This document shows, piece after piece, positions 37,001-45,250 of a DNA stretch of 64,000 nt. Numbering within the stretch: the first letter of the stretch is position 1; each line of letters opens with the position of its first letter. Position numbers and translations under genes: made by a program. This DNA comes from Flavobacterium gelidilacus DSM 15343. Lineage in GTDB: Bacteria; Bacteroidota; Bacteroidia; Flavobacteriales; Flavobacteriaceae. Location: assembly GCF_000422685.1 (NCBI RefSeq), contig NZ_AUGN01000001.1:62001-126000 (forward strand). The letters are read 5' to 3'. The notes beneath the pieces were generated by a model, which had not been told where the DNA came from, searched no databases, and saw only the letters and a program-made list of their open reading frames with translations.

Positions 37001-37693
37001 ATGAAAAAAATAATCTTATTATTAGTTATGTCCACAAGTATACTGTTTGCTCAAGAAGTAAAACAAGTCCCACAAATTTCTGTTTCAGGTGAAGGAAAGA
37101 TAAAAGTCGTTCCAGATGAAGCAATGATTACAGTTTCTATAGAAAATACTTCAAAAGAAGCTGCAGAAGCAAAAAGAGCAAATGATATTGTTGCTGATAA
37201 AGTTTTGAAGTTAATTAAAAGCAAAGGGATTGATATTAAAGACTTTCAAACGCAACGCATGAACTTATATCAAAACTATGATTATACTTCAAAGAAAAAG
37301 AGTTATGTCGCCAATCAAACGATAACTATTCACTTAAAAGATTTATCTAAATACGATGCTTTAATGATGGATTTAGTTGAAACTGGTATAAACGGAATTC
37401 AAGGAGTCGAATTTATGTCATCTAAAATTAAGGAATTAGAAAAACAAGCTCGTAAAAACGCTTTGTTAGATGCAAAATCAAAAGCAGAAGATTATGTTTC
37501 GGTTTTAGTAGGACAAAAATTAGGAAAAGTAGTTTTGATTAGTGATAATTCTCAAACAAACTATCCACAACCTTTGTATAGAGGAGCAATGAAAACGATG
37601 GCAATGGAAAGCGATGCTTTTTCAAGAGAAACTTTAGCAGTAGGTGAAATTGAAATAATTTCAAATGTATCGGTTACATTTGTTTTAGAATAA
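37001..37693 (+). CDS. SIMPL (DUF541) domain secreted protein
   Basis: Exported protein of 230 aa with a signal peptide (MKKIILLLVMSTSILFAQ). The mature part is one SIMPL domain: ISVSGEGKIKVVPDEA at its start, the QTRMNL-like QTQRMNLYQN strand, and ARKNALLDAKSKAEDYVSVL near the end. Family members bind signalling kinases or form large periplasmic oligomers, but a role here is unknown. The ATG at 37001 is preferred over the one at 36968, which lacks a signal-peptide start. A second SIMPL-like gene is at 43274-44173. Confidence 0.88.
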   Translation: MKKIILLLVMSTSILFAQEVKQVPQISVSGEGKIKVVPDEAMITVSIENTSKEAAEAKRANDIVADKVLKLIKSKGIDIKDFQTQRMNLYQNYDYTSKKKSYVANQTITIHLKDLSKYDALMMDLVETGINGIQGVEFMSSKIKELEKQARKNALLDAKSKAEDYVSVLVGQKLGKVVLISDNSQTNYPQPLYRGAMKTMAMESDAFSRETLAVGEIEIISNVSVTFVLE

Positions 37694-37714
37694 ATTCTTT
37701 TAAAGATTTAAAAT

Positions 37715-37745
37715 AAAAAAGCAACTCAATTGAGTTGCTTTTTTT
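37715..37745. terminator. Perfect palindromic terminator between SIMPL and tRNA-Tyr
   Basis: Arms AAAAAAGCAACTCAA and TTGAGTTGCTTTTTT form a perfect stem. It serves the SIMPL gene and the convergent tRNA. Confidence 0.9.
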
Positions 37746-37746
37746 G

Positions 37747-37827
37747 TGGGGAGAGCAGGATTCGAACCTGCGAAGTTTTCACAGCAGATTTACAGTCTGC
37801 CCTCGTTGGCCGCTTGAGTATCTCCCC
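37747..37827 (-). tRNA. tRNA-Tyr (GTA)
   Basis: Minus-strand cloverleaf with 7-bp acceptor GGGGAGA/TCTCCCC, long class II variable arm, and TTCGAATCC T-loop. The anticodon loop reads CTGTAAA with anticodon GTA (37793-37791). CCA is not encoded (discriminator A, then C-A-A). Confidence 0.97.
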
Positions 37828-37856
37828 ATTCCCATGCTTTAGTGCCTTAACGGGTG

Positions 37857-37886
37857 CAAATATAGAATAGTTTTTGATGTATACAA
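37857..37886 (-). promoter_or_regulatory. Full promoter for tRNA-Tyr
   Basis: Minus strand: TTG (37886-37884), 19 bp, TATATTTG (37864-37857), about 30 bp upstream of the mature 5' end. An exact consensus match. Confidence 0.75.
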
Positions 37887-37943
37887 ACATTTTTTATAAC
37901 AAAATTCAACTTATTTTATAAGCGTTTGAAAATGAAATAAATA

Positions 37944-37980
37944 AAAATTCCCATTGCATATAAATACAATGGGAATTTTA
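37944..37980. terminator. Terminator of the TlpA-like gene
   Basis: Arms AAAATTCCCATTG and CAATGGGAATTTT, with an A-tract that becomes a T-run on the minus strand. Confidence 0.8.
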
Positions 37981-38002
37981 TAAATAGTTAGGTTTCTAAG
38001 GA

Positions 38003-39127
38003 CTATTGAACTCCTAAAAGTTCTTTAACTTTAGCTTTTAATTCTTCACCTCTTAAGTCTTTTGCAACAATTTTACCTGAAGCATCTAATAAGAAAGTAG
38101 CTGGAATAGATTTTACATTATATTGTTCTGCTATTGGTTCTTTCCAATGTTTTAAATTTGAAATATGATTCCAAGTTAAACCATCTTTTGCAATAGCATC
38201 TTTCCATTTTTGAGAATCTCCTTCTTTATCTAAAGAAACACCAATAATATTTAATCCTTTTTCATGTAACTCATTATACATAGCTACAACATTTGGATTC
38301 TCTTGACGACATGGTCCACACCAAGAAGCCCAAAAATCAATTAAAGTAACTTTACCCATAGATTCTTTTAAAGAAATCATTTTTCCATCAGGAGATGGAG
38401 CAGAGAAATCAGGAGCAATACTTCCAACATTAACAGAGGTCATTGCATCTAACATTTTTTTAATATTTTTACCACTTTTCGTGTCAACAATACTTTTGTC
38501 TAGCTTTTCATAATATGCTTTTACTTCTTCTGGAGTTAAATAATTTCTCATTAAGAAATTTTCTAACAATAAAGCAGAGATAAATGCATCAGGGTTTTTG
38601 TTTATAAACGCTTTTGATTGAACATTCATGTCATCCTGAAATTTATTAAAATCTTTCATTAAAACATTAACAGTTGCTGTATCTTGAGCTTGTTGAGCAG
38701 CCATCATCTTTTGTTGATTTGCTTCCTGAAATTTCATCATTTTTTTATAAATAACTTGTGATTCGTTATTATATGATTGAAATATATCATTATTTTTTGT
38801 TCCACCAATTTTTGAGTTTTGAATAGTATCTTTGTTAAATTCAACAGATATGTCACCATTTTCAAGAATCATAGGTACAGATCCGTTTAAGGTTTCAATT
38901 CTAACGAAAGCTAATTCAACACCTTCTTTTAATTTTCCGTCAAATTTAAATTTTTCACTTTCAACAACTGCTGTATCAAGAGTAGCTGGTCCAGTTTCAC
39001 TTTGAGTTTCTAAGAAAACTTTTTTACCATTTTCTACCCCTTTTGCTATTCCACTAATTTCATAACCTTCTTTTTTACAAGACATTACTGATAATGCAGC
39101 AAATACTATTAATGCGATTTTTTTCAT
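38003..39127 (-). CDS. TlpA-like thioredoxin-family lipoprotein with DUF4369 domain
   Basis: Envelope thiol oxidoreductase of 374 aa. Lipoprotein signal MKKIALIVFAALSVMSC, an N-terminal DUF4369-like domain (YEISGIAKGVENGKKVFLE), a helical middle with a Gln/Met-rich part, and a C-terminal AhpC/TSA-thioredoxin domain. The redox motif is WASWCGPCRQENP and the cis-Pro is in KSIPATFLLD. Common in Bacteroidetes; probably reduces or isomerises disulfides in the periplasm. Own -7 box and terminator. Confidence 0.92.
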   Translation of the reverse strand: MKKIALIVFAALSVMSCKKEGYEISGIAKGVENGKKVFLETQSETGPATLDTAVVESEKFKFDGKLKEGVELAFVRIETLNGSVPMILENGDISVEFNKDTIQNSKIGGTKNNDIFQSYNNESQVIYKKMMKFQEANQQKMMAAQQAQDTATVNVLMKDFNKFQDDMNVQSKAFINKNPDAFISALLLENFLMRNYLTPEEVKAYYEKLDKSIVDTKSGKNIKKMLDAMTSVNVGSIAPDFSAPSPDGKMISLKESMGKVTLIDFWASWCGPCRQENPNVVAMYNELHEKGLNIIGVSLDKEGDSQKWKDAIAKDGLTWNHISNLKHWKEPIAEQYNVKSIPATFLLDASGKIVAKDLRGEELKAKVKELLGVQ

Positions 39128-39150
39128 TTTTTATTTGTTATAATTTTTGG

Positions 39151-39158
39151 CAAATGTA
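39151..39158 (-). promoter_or_regulatory. -7 promoter box for the TlpA-like gene
   Basis: Minus-strand TACATTTG, 23 bp before the ATG. Confidence 0.5.
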
Positions 39159-39202
39159 TTTAAAAAATTGTAATTTTTATAGTTTATAATTCTAAACTTT
39201 TC

Positions 39203-39231
39203 ACAAAAAAAATCAGGCAATTAACCTGATT
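39203..39231 (-). terminator. Terminator of the MBL-rhodanese gene
   Basis: AATCAGG and CCTGATT form the stem; on the minus strand the stem is followed by a T-run. Confidence 0.75.
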
Positions 39232-39256
39232 CTTAATTTTTTATTTTAAAATAATA

Positions 39257-40666
39257 TTATTTTAAGGTACTTGGACAAACGTAATCTGTTAAAGGTACAT
39301 CTGTATTTCTAATACCAGACATGCCTTTTTCTACATTTATCATATTGTGATACCCTCTTGCTTTTAAAATAGAAGCCCAAATCACTGAACGATATCCACC
39401 AGCACAGTGTACATAAAAAGTTTCATCTTTTGGCACTTCGGCTAAATGATCGTTTATATAGTCTAAAGGGATATTAATTGCGTTATCAACATGTTCTGCA
39501 GAAAATTCAGAAGGCTTTCTTGCATCTATTACAGGCATTTCTTTATAATGTTTAGCAAATTCTTCTGAAGAAACAGATTCTATTGAGTCTACTTCAAAAC
39601 CAGCTTCTTTCCATGCTTTTAAGCCACCTTCTAAGTATCCTAAAGTATTGTCAAAACCAACACGAGATAATCGAGTTATAGTTTCTTCTTCTCTACCTTT
39701 GGAAGTAACCAATAAAATAGGTTGTTTTACATCTTTAATTAAAGCACCAACCCAAGGAGCAAATCCACCATCAATACCAATGAAAATTGAATTTGGGACA
39801 TGTTCTAAAACATAATCGTTCTCATTTCTAACATCTAAAATTAAAGCTTCAGTTTGATTTGCAACGGCTTCAAATTCTTTTGGAGATAATGGTTTAAATG
39901 CTTTAGTCATAATGCTATCTAAACTTTCATACCCATTAATGTTCATCATAACATTTTGAGGAAAATAGGCTGGAGGAGGAGTTAATCCATCTAACAATTC
40001 AGCTTTAAATTCTTCTTTTGTCATATCAGCACGAAGTGCATAATTGGTTTTCTTTTGATTTCCTAAGGTATCAGTAGTTTCCTTACTCATGTTTTTACCA
40101 CAAGCACTTCCTGCACCGTGATTTGGATATACAATTAAATCATCCGGTAAAGGCATAATTTTGTTGCGAAGAGAATCATATAAATAACCAGCTAATTTAT
40201 CTTGCGTTAGATCAGCAACTACCTTTTGTGCTAAATCAGGACGTCCAACATCACCAATAAATAAAGTATCACCTGTAATAATTCCATGTGCTTTTCCGTT
40301 TTCATCAGAGACTAAGTAACAAGTACTTTCTAATGTATGACCTGGAGTGTGAATTACTTTTATGGTATAATTTCCAACTTTATATTCTTGATTGTCTTCT
40401 GCAGTTGTGCATTCATAACCACATTTAGCGGTTGGTCCAAAAATAATTTCAGCACCTGTTTTCTTAGCTAAATCAATATGACCTGAAACGAAGTCAGCAT
40501 GAAAATGCGTTTCAAAAATATATTTAATTTTTGCATTGTCTTTTATAGCTCTGTCGATATAAGGTTGTACTTCTCTTAAAGGATCAAAAATGGCAGCTTC
40601 ACCATTGTTTTCGATGTAATACGCAGCGTGTGAGATACATCCTGTATAAATTTGTTCTATTTTCAT
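39257..40666 (-). CDS. MBL-fold hydrolase with two rhodanese domains (persulfide dioxygenase-like)
   Basis: A 469-aa fusion. The N-terminal metallo-beta-lactamase domain carries THFHADFVSGH, HTPGHTLEST and GDTLFIGDVGRPDL as in ETHE1-type persulfide dioxygenases. Two rhodanese-like domains follow. The first (about 260-350) has LLVTSKGREEE in place of the Cys loop and looks catalytically inactive; the second has YVHCAGGYRS with the active Cys. Organisation is like CstB of staphylococci. It is the last gene of a Crp - TauE - MBL unit, which points to detoxification of sulfide or persulfide. Confidence 0.88.
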   Translation of the reverse strand: MKIEQIYTGCISHAAYYIENNGEAAIFDPLREVQPYIDRAIKDNAKIKYIFETHFHADFVSGHIDLAKKTGAEIIFGPTAKCGYECTTAEDNQEYKVGNYTIKVIHTPGHTLESTCYLVSDENGKAHGIITGDTLFIGDVGRPDLAQKVVADLTQDKLAGYLYDSLRNKIMPLPDDLIVYPNHGAGSACGKNMSKETTDTLGNQKKTNYALRADMTKEEFKAELLDGLTPPPAYFPQNVMMNINGYESLDSIMTKAFKPLSPKEFEAVANQTEALILDVRNENDYVLEHVPNSIFIGIDGGFAPWVGALIKDVKQPILLVTSKGREEETITRLSRVGFDNTLGYLEGGLKAWKEAGFEVDSIESVSSEEFAKHYKEMPVIDARKPSEFSAEHVDNAINIPLDYINDHLAEVPKDETFYVHCAGGYRSVIWASILKARGYHNMINVEKGMSGIRNTDVPLTDYVCPSTLK

Positions 40667-40722
40667 AATTTAAATTTTTTATTTTTCATAATGTAAATTT
40701 AATAATTGAATGGGTCTTTATT

Positions 40723-40738
40723 AGTAACATACGTTACA
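40723..40738. promoter_or_regulatory. Inverted repeat GTAAC-N4-GTTAC, candidate Crp-family operator
   Basis: GTAAC-ATAC-GTTAC is a perfect 5-4-5 dyad with extended A and A ends, in the gap upstream of the MBL-rhodanese gene and touching the tauE stop codon. Its shape fits a Crp/Fnr site, and a Crp-family gene is in the same operon. Confidence 0.5.
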
Positions 40739-41528
40739 CAAAGTAAAACTCTTTAAATAAAATAAAAGTTGCCATGGCTAATACAAAGTAACCAAAACCT
40801 ATTTTTAATTGTTTTTCATTTATGTATCTATGCAGATAAATACCAATAAAGATACCAATTATTGATATGGAAGTAAATATCATTAAGAAATCCCAATCAA
40901 TACTCGGGTTAGAAGCATCACCTAAAAAACCAATTAGCGAATTTATGGTAATAATAAAGAGTGAAGTTCCTACCGCTTTTTTCATAGGTAACTTGGCAAA
41001 TAAAACCAAAGAAGGAATGATTAAGAAACCACCTCCAGCACCTACTAAACCTATAATAACCCCAATAATAGAATTTTGAATAACTAAATTTAAAAGATAT
41101 TTTTTTCGAGTAATTTCTCTTAAAACTAATTTTGGTTTCTTAAGCATAGAATAGGCTGCAAAAAGCATAACTATAGCAAAAAATGCCATCAAAAATTTAT
41201 CTTTCGTCAACAATAAAGTCGCAGTTTCTACTATAGTATCTGGAATTCTTGGTAGAATAAATCTGCGAGTAACAAAGACAGCTATAAAGGATGGAATCGC
41301 GAATATAATTCCGGTTTTAATATCTACTAGTCCTTTAAAATAATTTTGAGTGGCTCCAAAGGCTGAAGTTGTACCAACAATAAATAAAGAATAAGCAGTT
41401 GCTAAGACGGGATCGATTAACAAAACATAAACCAAAATAGGCACTGTTAATACCGAACCACCTCCACCAGTTAATCCTAAAATTAACCCTATTAGTAGAG
41501 CACCAACATATCCGAAGATTTCACTCAA
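40734..41528 (-). CDS. TauE/SafE-family sulfite/sulfur-compound exporter
   Basis: Polytopic membrane protein of 264 aa with about eight helices in two repeats. Each half begins with the Gly-rich family motif (LIGLILGLTGGGGSVLTVPIL and IGLVGAGGGFLIIPSLV). Proteins of the family move sulfite, sulfoacetate, taurine or other small anions. Its ATG overlaps the stop of the Crp regulator by 4 bp, and the MBL-rhodanese gene follows after 67 bp, so a role in export or import of a sulfur compound is likely. Confidence 0.9.
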   Translation of the reverse strand: MSEIFGYVGALLIGLILGLTGGGGSVLTVPILVYVLLIDPVLATAYSLFIVGTTSAFGATQNYFKGLVDIKTGIIFAIPSFIAVFVTRRFILPRIPDTIVETATLLLTKDKFLMAFFAIVMLFAAYSMLKKPKLVLREITRKKYLLNLVIQNSIIGVIIGLVGAGGGFLIIPSLVLFAKLPMKKAVGTSLFIITINSLIGFLGDASNPSIDWDFLMIFTSISIIGIFIGIYLHRYINEKQLKIGFGYFVLAMATFILFKEFYFV

Positions 41529-42157
41529 AATTCTAAAATTTCTATATTGTTTCTATTCAATTTAATTTTTCCTTTTATTTCAAGAGCTTTTAAAAGTCTT
41601 GAAATTACCACGCGAGAAGTATGCATTTCATAAGCTATTTCTTGATGTGTATTATTAATTTCTGTTTTTCCAATCACCTTAGCTTTATCCGTTAAATACT
41701 TATACAAACGTTCGTCTAAATTCATAAAGGCTAAAGTGTCAATAGCTTCTAACATCTCTTTTAAACGGACATTATAACTATCAAATACAAAATTTCTCCA
41801 TGTTTTATATTTAGTTAACCAATCTTCCATTTTTTCAACGGGAATCATAATTAAAGTACCATCTGTTTCGGCAACTGCTCTAATTTTACTTTTGGCTTGA
41901 CCCATACAACAAGTCAAAGTCATAGCACAAGTATCTCCTTTTTCTAAAAAATAAAGCAAAAGTTCATCGCCTTTATCATCTTCTCTAAGGATTTTAATTG
42001 CACCTGTTAATAATAATGGCATTGATTTGATATAATCACCAATTTCAATCAGATAATCATCAGCTTTAAAATTTCTGAAAGTACCAACTTTTGAAATTTC
42101 TTCTAATAATTCCTCTTCAAAAATGTAATTATACGAGTCAAATAATTCTTCTTTCAT
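41525..42157 (-). CDS. Crp/Fnr-family transcriptional regulator with Cys cluster
   Basis: Cyclic-nucleotide-binding-like sensor domain (residues 15-130) and a C-terminal winged helix (HQEIAYEMHTSRVVISRLLK, about 165-205). The sensor lacks the cAMP-binding pattern of true CRP and instead has Cys77, Cys83 and Cys84 in TCAMTLTCCMGQAKS, so thiol or persulfide sensing is plausible. It overlaps tauE by 4 bp, giving an operon with the MBL-rhodanese gene. Autoregulation through the nearby dyads is inferred. Confidence 0.9.
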   Translation of the reverse strand: MKEELFDSYNYIFEEELLEEISKVGTFRNFKADDYLIEIGDYIKSMPLLLTGAIKILREDDKGDELLLYFLEKGDTCAMTLTCCMGQAKSKIRAVAETDGTLIMIPVEKMEDWLTKYKTWRNFVFDSYNVRLKEMLEAIDTLAFMNLDERLYKYLTDKAKVIGKTEINNTHQEIAYEMHTSRVVISRLLKALEIKGKIKLNRNNIEILEF

Positions 42158-42207
42158 AGGTGAAATTCTAATTTTGGTAAATATACGGTTTATCTTTAAA
42201 TATGAAA

Positions 42208-42223
42208 TGATACTTTTGTTACA
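42208..42223. promoter_or_regulatory. Imperfect dyad overlapping the -7 box of the divergent gene
   Basis: TGATAC-TTTT-GTTACA resembles the GTAAC-N4-GTTAC site near 40730, with two changes in one arm. It overlaps TACTTTTG (42211-42218), the candidate -7 box of the plus-strand gene, and lies 51 bp upstream of the Crp gene. Confidence 0.4.
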
Positions 42224-42237
42224 AAATAATTTATCCT

Positions 42238-42813
42238 TTGAAAATTAAAACATATTCTCGACATAATTTCCATAAACACACTTTTTGTGTTTTTAAAGAA
42301 GTGAGTTTACAAGATATTGCACAACTACAACCTAATTACTCAAGTAAATCGGGTAGTAGTTATTATTTTACAGATGAAGGTTTATATAGGGTTTCGAACC
42401 ATTGGGGAAGAGCTGCGAATTGCAGATGGAAGTTAGATTCGAGTGCAATGCCCAAAACTAGTAATGTTTATGAGAATCTGAAACGAGTTCAGATTAAAGT
42501 TGGCTATGCTAAATGGACTGACTTTTATCCAAACAACGAACAAGAGAGTTTATTTTATATTCAAGTTGATTTTGAAAATGGAACAGTTAATTTCCAACAT
42601 AAAAACAACCCAACCTATGATGAAAAGTTAGTATGCAGAAACGCATCTGAAACCGCTAAACGTATTAAAATATGTAAAGAAGTTTTACAAGAAGATAATT
42701 GGATTAAGTATTTGACACATATTGATTTGGAAGAATTAAGACATGAAATAATAAACGAGTTACTGACCACAAATAACTCGTTTATTGAAATTAAAAGAAA
42801 CTATATTAAATAA
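42238..42813 (+). CDS. Hypothetical protein, 191 aa, probable TTG start
   Basis: No ATG or GTG occurs in frame before residue 74 and a stop lies 10 codons upstream, so TTG at 42238 is the likely start (KIKTYSRHNFHKHTFCVFKEV). The middle has a distinctive YYFTDEGLYRVSNHWGRAA block followed by Trp/Cys residues; no known family is recognised. No signal peptide or membrane helix. The stop is directly followed by the ATG of the YchJ gene, so they are translated from one message. Confidence 0.7.
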   Translation: MKIKTYSRHNFHKHTFCVFKEVSLQDIAQLQPNYSSKSGSSYYFTDEGLYRVSNHWGRAANCRWKLDSSAMPKTSNVYENLKRVQIKVGYAKWTDFYPNNEQESLFYIQVDFENGTVNFQHKNNPTYDEKLVCRNASETAKRIKICKEVLQEDNWIKYLTHIDLEELRHEIINELLTTNNSFIEIKRNYIK

Positions 42814-43191
42814 ATGGAAAACTGTTATTGTAAATCGGGCAAACCTTTTAAAAACTGTTGTGAACCTTTTCTAAACAAAACCGCATTTCCTGAAACTCCA
42901 GAGCAATTAATGCGTTCAAGATATTCAGCTTATGTACTTCATGATGCTGATTATTTAGTTGCTACAACGCATATTTCTGAACAAAAATATTACTCCAAAG
43001 CTGAGATTCTAAAATGGTCCAAAAGCAATACTTGGTTAAGATTAGAAGTAATTGAAGCCCATGAAAATATAGTAGAATTCAAAGCTTACTATCTAGATGA
43101 AAAACAACAAGATCAAGTTCATCATGAGAAGTCTACTTTTAAACAAAAAGATAAAGTTTGGTATTACTTGGATGGTCAATTTTTTGGGTAA
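42814..43191 (+). CDS. YchJ-family protein with SEC-C motif
   Basis: A 125-aa protein of the YchJ/UPF0225 family. The N-terminal zinc-binding SEC-C motif is CYCKSGKPFKNCCEPF, followed by PETPEQLMRSRYSAY and a NTF2-like domain with STFKQKDKVWYYLDGQF. Its exact function is unknown. Starts at the base after the upstream gene's stop, an arrangement that suggests translational coupling. Confidence 0.92.
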   Translation: MENCYCKSGKPFKNCCEPFLNKTAFPETPEQLMRSRYSAYVLHDADYLVATTHISEQKYYSKAEILKWSKSNTWLRLEVIEAHENIVEFKAYYLDEKQQDQVHHEKSTFKQKDKVWYYLDGQFFG

Positions 43192-43273
43192 AATTTAATT
43201 TATCTCTATTGATTGACGGGTTTCATATTTTTTCTTAACAACCTGAAACAACCTGAAACAAAATAAACAAAAC

Positions 43274-44173
43274 CTAAATCGAAGTGTCAATCTTATAAGT
43301 AACCGTCAAGTTCAATGTATATTGAATACCAACTTCAGTTTGGTTTGAATTAATAACTTTATCAAATCCAGCCGTTGAAACACCATCGTAATAGAAACTC
43401 TTATTTTTTCGGATTAACTTTTTCATGTAATTGACATTTCTATTGTTGTAATTGGTTTCAATTTCAGCACTTTCATAGGCTTGATATGCTTTATATTGGT
43501 TTTTGGGAAAGTAAACCTCAAAAACTTCATTTGCATCTGGTGTTCCTACAATTTTCTTTTTAAACGCTTTTAAATACTTGTCTTTTTTAGCATCAGCTAT
43601 TTTTAAGGCTTCATCAAATAGGGTATTGTGGATCTGATCTGAATTCTCATTAAAATAGTCTACTTTAATAATATCATGAATTTCATATGCAGAAGCTATA
43701 GTTATTATTTTTTCTAAATCACTTACGTTTTTTGTAGTAATGATTATATTTTTCTTAATTTCAAAACCTGTTTCAAATTGTTTGGCTGTAGTTCCTTCCA
43801 CAGTAAAATCATATACTTTGGTTTGAGAAATAAAATCTATATAACTATCCTCTTTTTTAATGCCCAAAGTTTTAACTTGAGCCATAAATCTATCAATTCT
43901 AGTATTTATTTGAGCGTTACAAGCTTTAACGGTTTCTGCTTCTTGATTTAGTCCCAAAGTCAGTACAAAACCATCGGCTTTAGAATTCATAAGAATTGAA
44001 ATACTTACCGAAAGCGCATTGTTATTGACCGAAAGGGTTTGGCTATTTTGTGATCGATTACTATTGGAGCTTGAGTTGCCATACACTTGATTACCGCTAA
44101 TTTGTGCTTGACTAAATGCGCCAATAAATAAGAAGATTAAAAGGGCTTTGCTTTTTGTGATTACTGTTTTCAT
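43274..44173 (-). CDS. Secreted SIMPL-like (DUF541) protein
   Basis: Signal peptide (KSKALLIFLFIGAFSQAQ) and a Ser/Asn-rich linker (NSSSNSNRSQNSQ) precede a SIMPL-like domain (KADGFVLTLGLNQEAETVKA through TVTYKIDTS). Sequence is distant from the SIMPL protein at 37 kb. It is divergent from the two envelope genes at 44335-45793, with 161 bp between, and the three may share a function. Assignment is by overall pattern rather than a fixed motif. Confidence 0.7.
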   Translation of the reverse strand: MKTVITKSKALLIFLFIGAFSQAQISGNQVYGNSSSNSNRSQNSQTLSVNNNALSVSISILMNSKADGFVLTLGLNQEAETVKACNAQINTRIDRFMAQVKTLGIKKEDSYIDFISQTKVYDFTVEGTTAKQFETGFEIKKNIIITTKNVSDLEKIITIASAYEIHDIIKVDYFNENSDQIHNTLFDEALKIADAKKDKYLKAFKKKIVGTPDANEVFEVYFPKNQYKAYQAYESAEIETNYNNRNVNYMKKLIRKNKSFYYDGVSTAGFDKVINSNQTEVGIQYTLNLTVTYKIDTSI

Positions 44174-44312
44174 ATTTTTAGATTTTAAATTATTTACTGC
44201 AATAGTACTAATAGCCCCAAAAAAGCGTTTGGTAAATGAACTTTCTATTTACTATAAAGTTTTTTCTTTACTTTTACAGTACTTTTACAGTGGCATAGAA
44301 AACCTGTATGAT

Positions 44313-44320
44313 TATTTTTG
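44313..44320 (+). promoter_or_regulatory. -7 promoter box for the 304-aa membrane protein
   Basis: TATTTTTG, 14 bp before the ATG, so a short leader. Two copies of TACTTTTACAG lie just upstream (about 44271-44290). Confidence 0.45.
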
Positions 44321-44334
44321 ACTCCAATTAATTA

Positions 44335-45249
44335 ATGAATCCATTAGATCTTTTTCAAAACCTTAAAAACGATGTGCTTTTTGTCTATAAAGAGCATCAT
44401 CCTTATTTTGACGGAACATGGAAAACCTTTAGTTCACAAGACATACAAAACCTAATAGAACTCATTGAAATAAAGGTCAAACAAACCGTTAGTGAGAAGT
44501 GGATTTATTCCCATTTAAAACCAGAAAAGAATGACAAATTACCTAGAAAAGATATGTTGAATATCTTATCGCAATTGGTTGGGTTTTCGGGTTGGGAGGA
44601 ATATGTATTTAAGCATAAAGTTGTGATTGCAGAACCTCAACTTAATGTAATGAAAAGCAACAAGAATAAGTTAATATGGTTGGCAGGATTACTTATTATA
44701 ACTGGAATAAGTGCCTTTGTTTTTTACAATTTAATTTATGAAAAAGACAATGTGCATTCACTAGAAGTAAAAGACTCTTACACCAATGATAAAATCAATA
44801 TGGATGATATCAAAGCGACTATTGTAAATGATAGTTCAGAAATTCCGATAGAGATTATTAATTCCGAATTGCAAATAAAAACAACTGATAGTATTAAGGT
44901 TGTTATAAACAGTCCATTTTACGAACAAAAGGAAGTTATAGTTACCAATACGCATCCACATCCAAATATTGTATTAGAACCGAACGATTATGCTATGATG
45001 TTGAAAGGTTTTATGAAATCTGACATTAAAGACTGGCAAACTCGAAAAGAACAATTGAATAAGATTTTCTCAGATGATCTAGAAGTGATTGTGATGCTTA
45101 AGAATGATTTAGGAGCTGAATATTTCAATAAAGAAGAATTTTCCGAAAAGTTAATAATTCCAAGTGCTTCGCTTAAGAAGATGAAAGTTTTAGAAATTAA
45201 AAATGAAGCGAACAAGCAAATAAATTTTATAAGAATCCTACAACAATAA
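44335..45249 (+). CDS. Hypothetical single-pass membrane protein, 304 aa
   Basis: A cytosolic N-terminal helical domain of about 110 residues is followed by one transmembrane helix (about 113-133; LIWLAGLLIITGISAFVFYN) and an exported C-terminal domain with two predicted beta-rich and helical parts. This cytosol-membrane-periplasm layout suggests signalling or anchoring. No known family is recognised. The secreted protein gene begins 2 bp after its stop, so the two are one operon. Confidence 0.7.
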   Translation: MNPLDLFQNLKNDVLFVYKEHHPYFDGTWKTFSSQDIQNLIELIEIKVKQTVSEKWIYSHLKPEKNDKLPRKDMLNILSQLVGFSGWEEYVFKHKVVIAEPQLNVMKSNKNKLIWLAGLLIITGISAFVFYNLIYEKDNVHSLEVKDSYTNDKINMDDIKATIVNDSSEIPIEIINSELQIKTTDSIKVVINSPFYEQKEVIVTNTHPHPNIVLEPNDYAMMLKGFMKSDIKDWQTRKEQLNKIFSDDLEVIVMLKNDLGAEYFNKEEFSEKLIIPSASLKKMKVLEIKNEANKQINFIRILQQ

Positions 45250-45250
45250 G

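Noticed and set aside
40734-42157. Anti-phage or toxin-antitoxin module
   Set aside because: The overlapping genes are a TauE-type exporter and a Crp regulator with clear sulfur-metabolism context.
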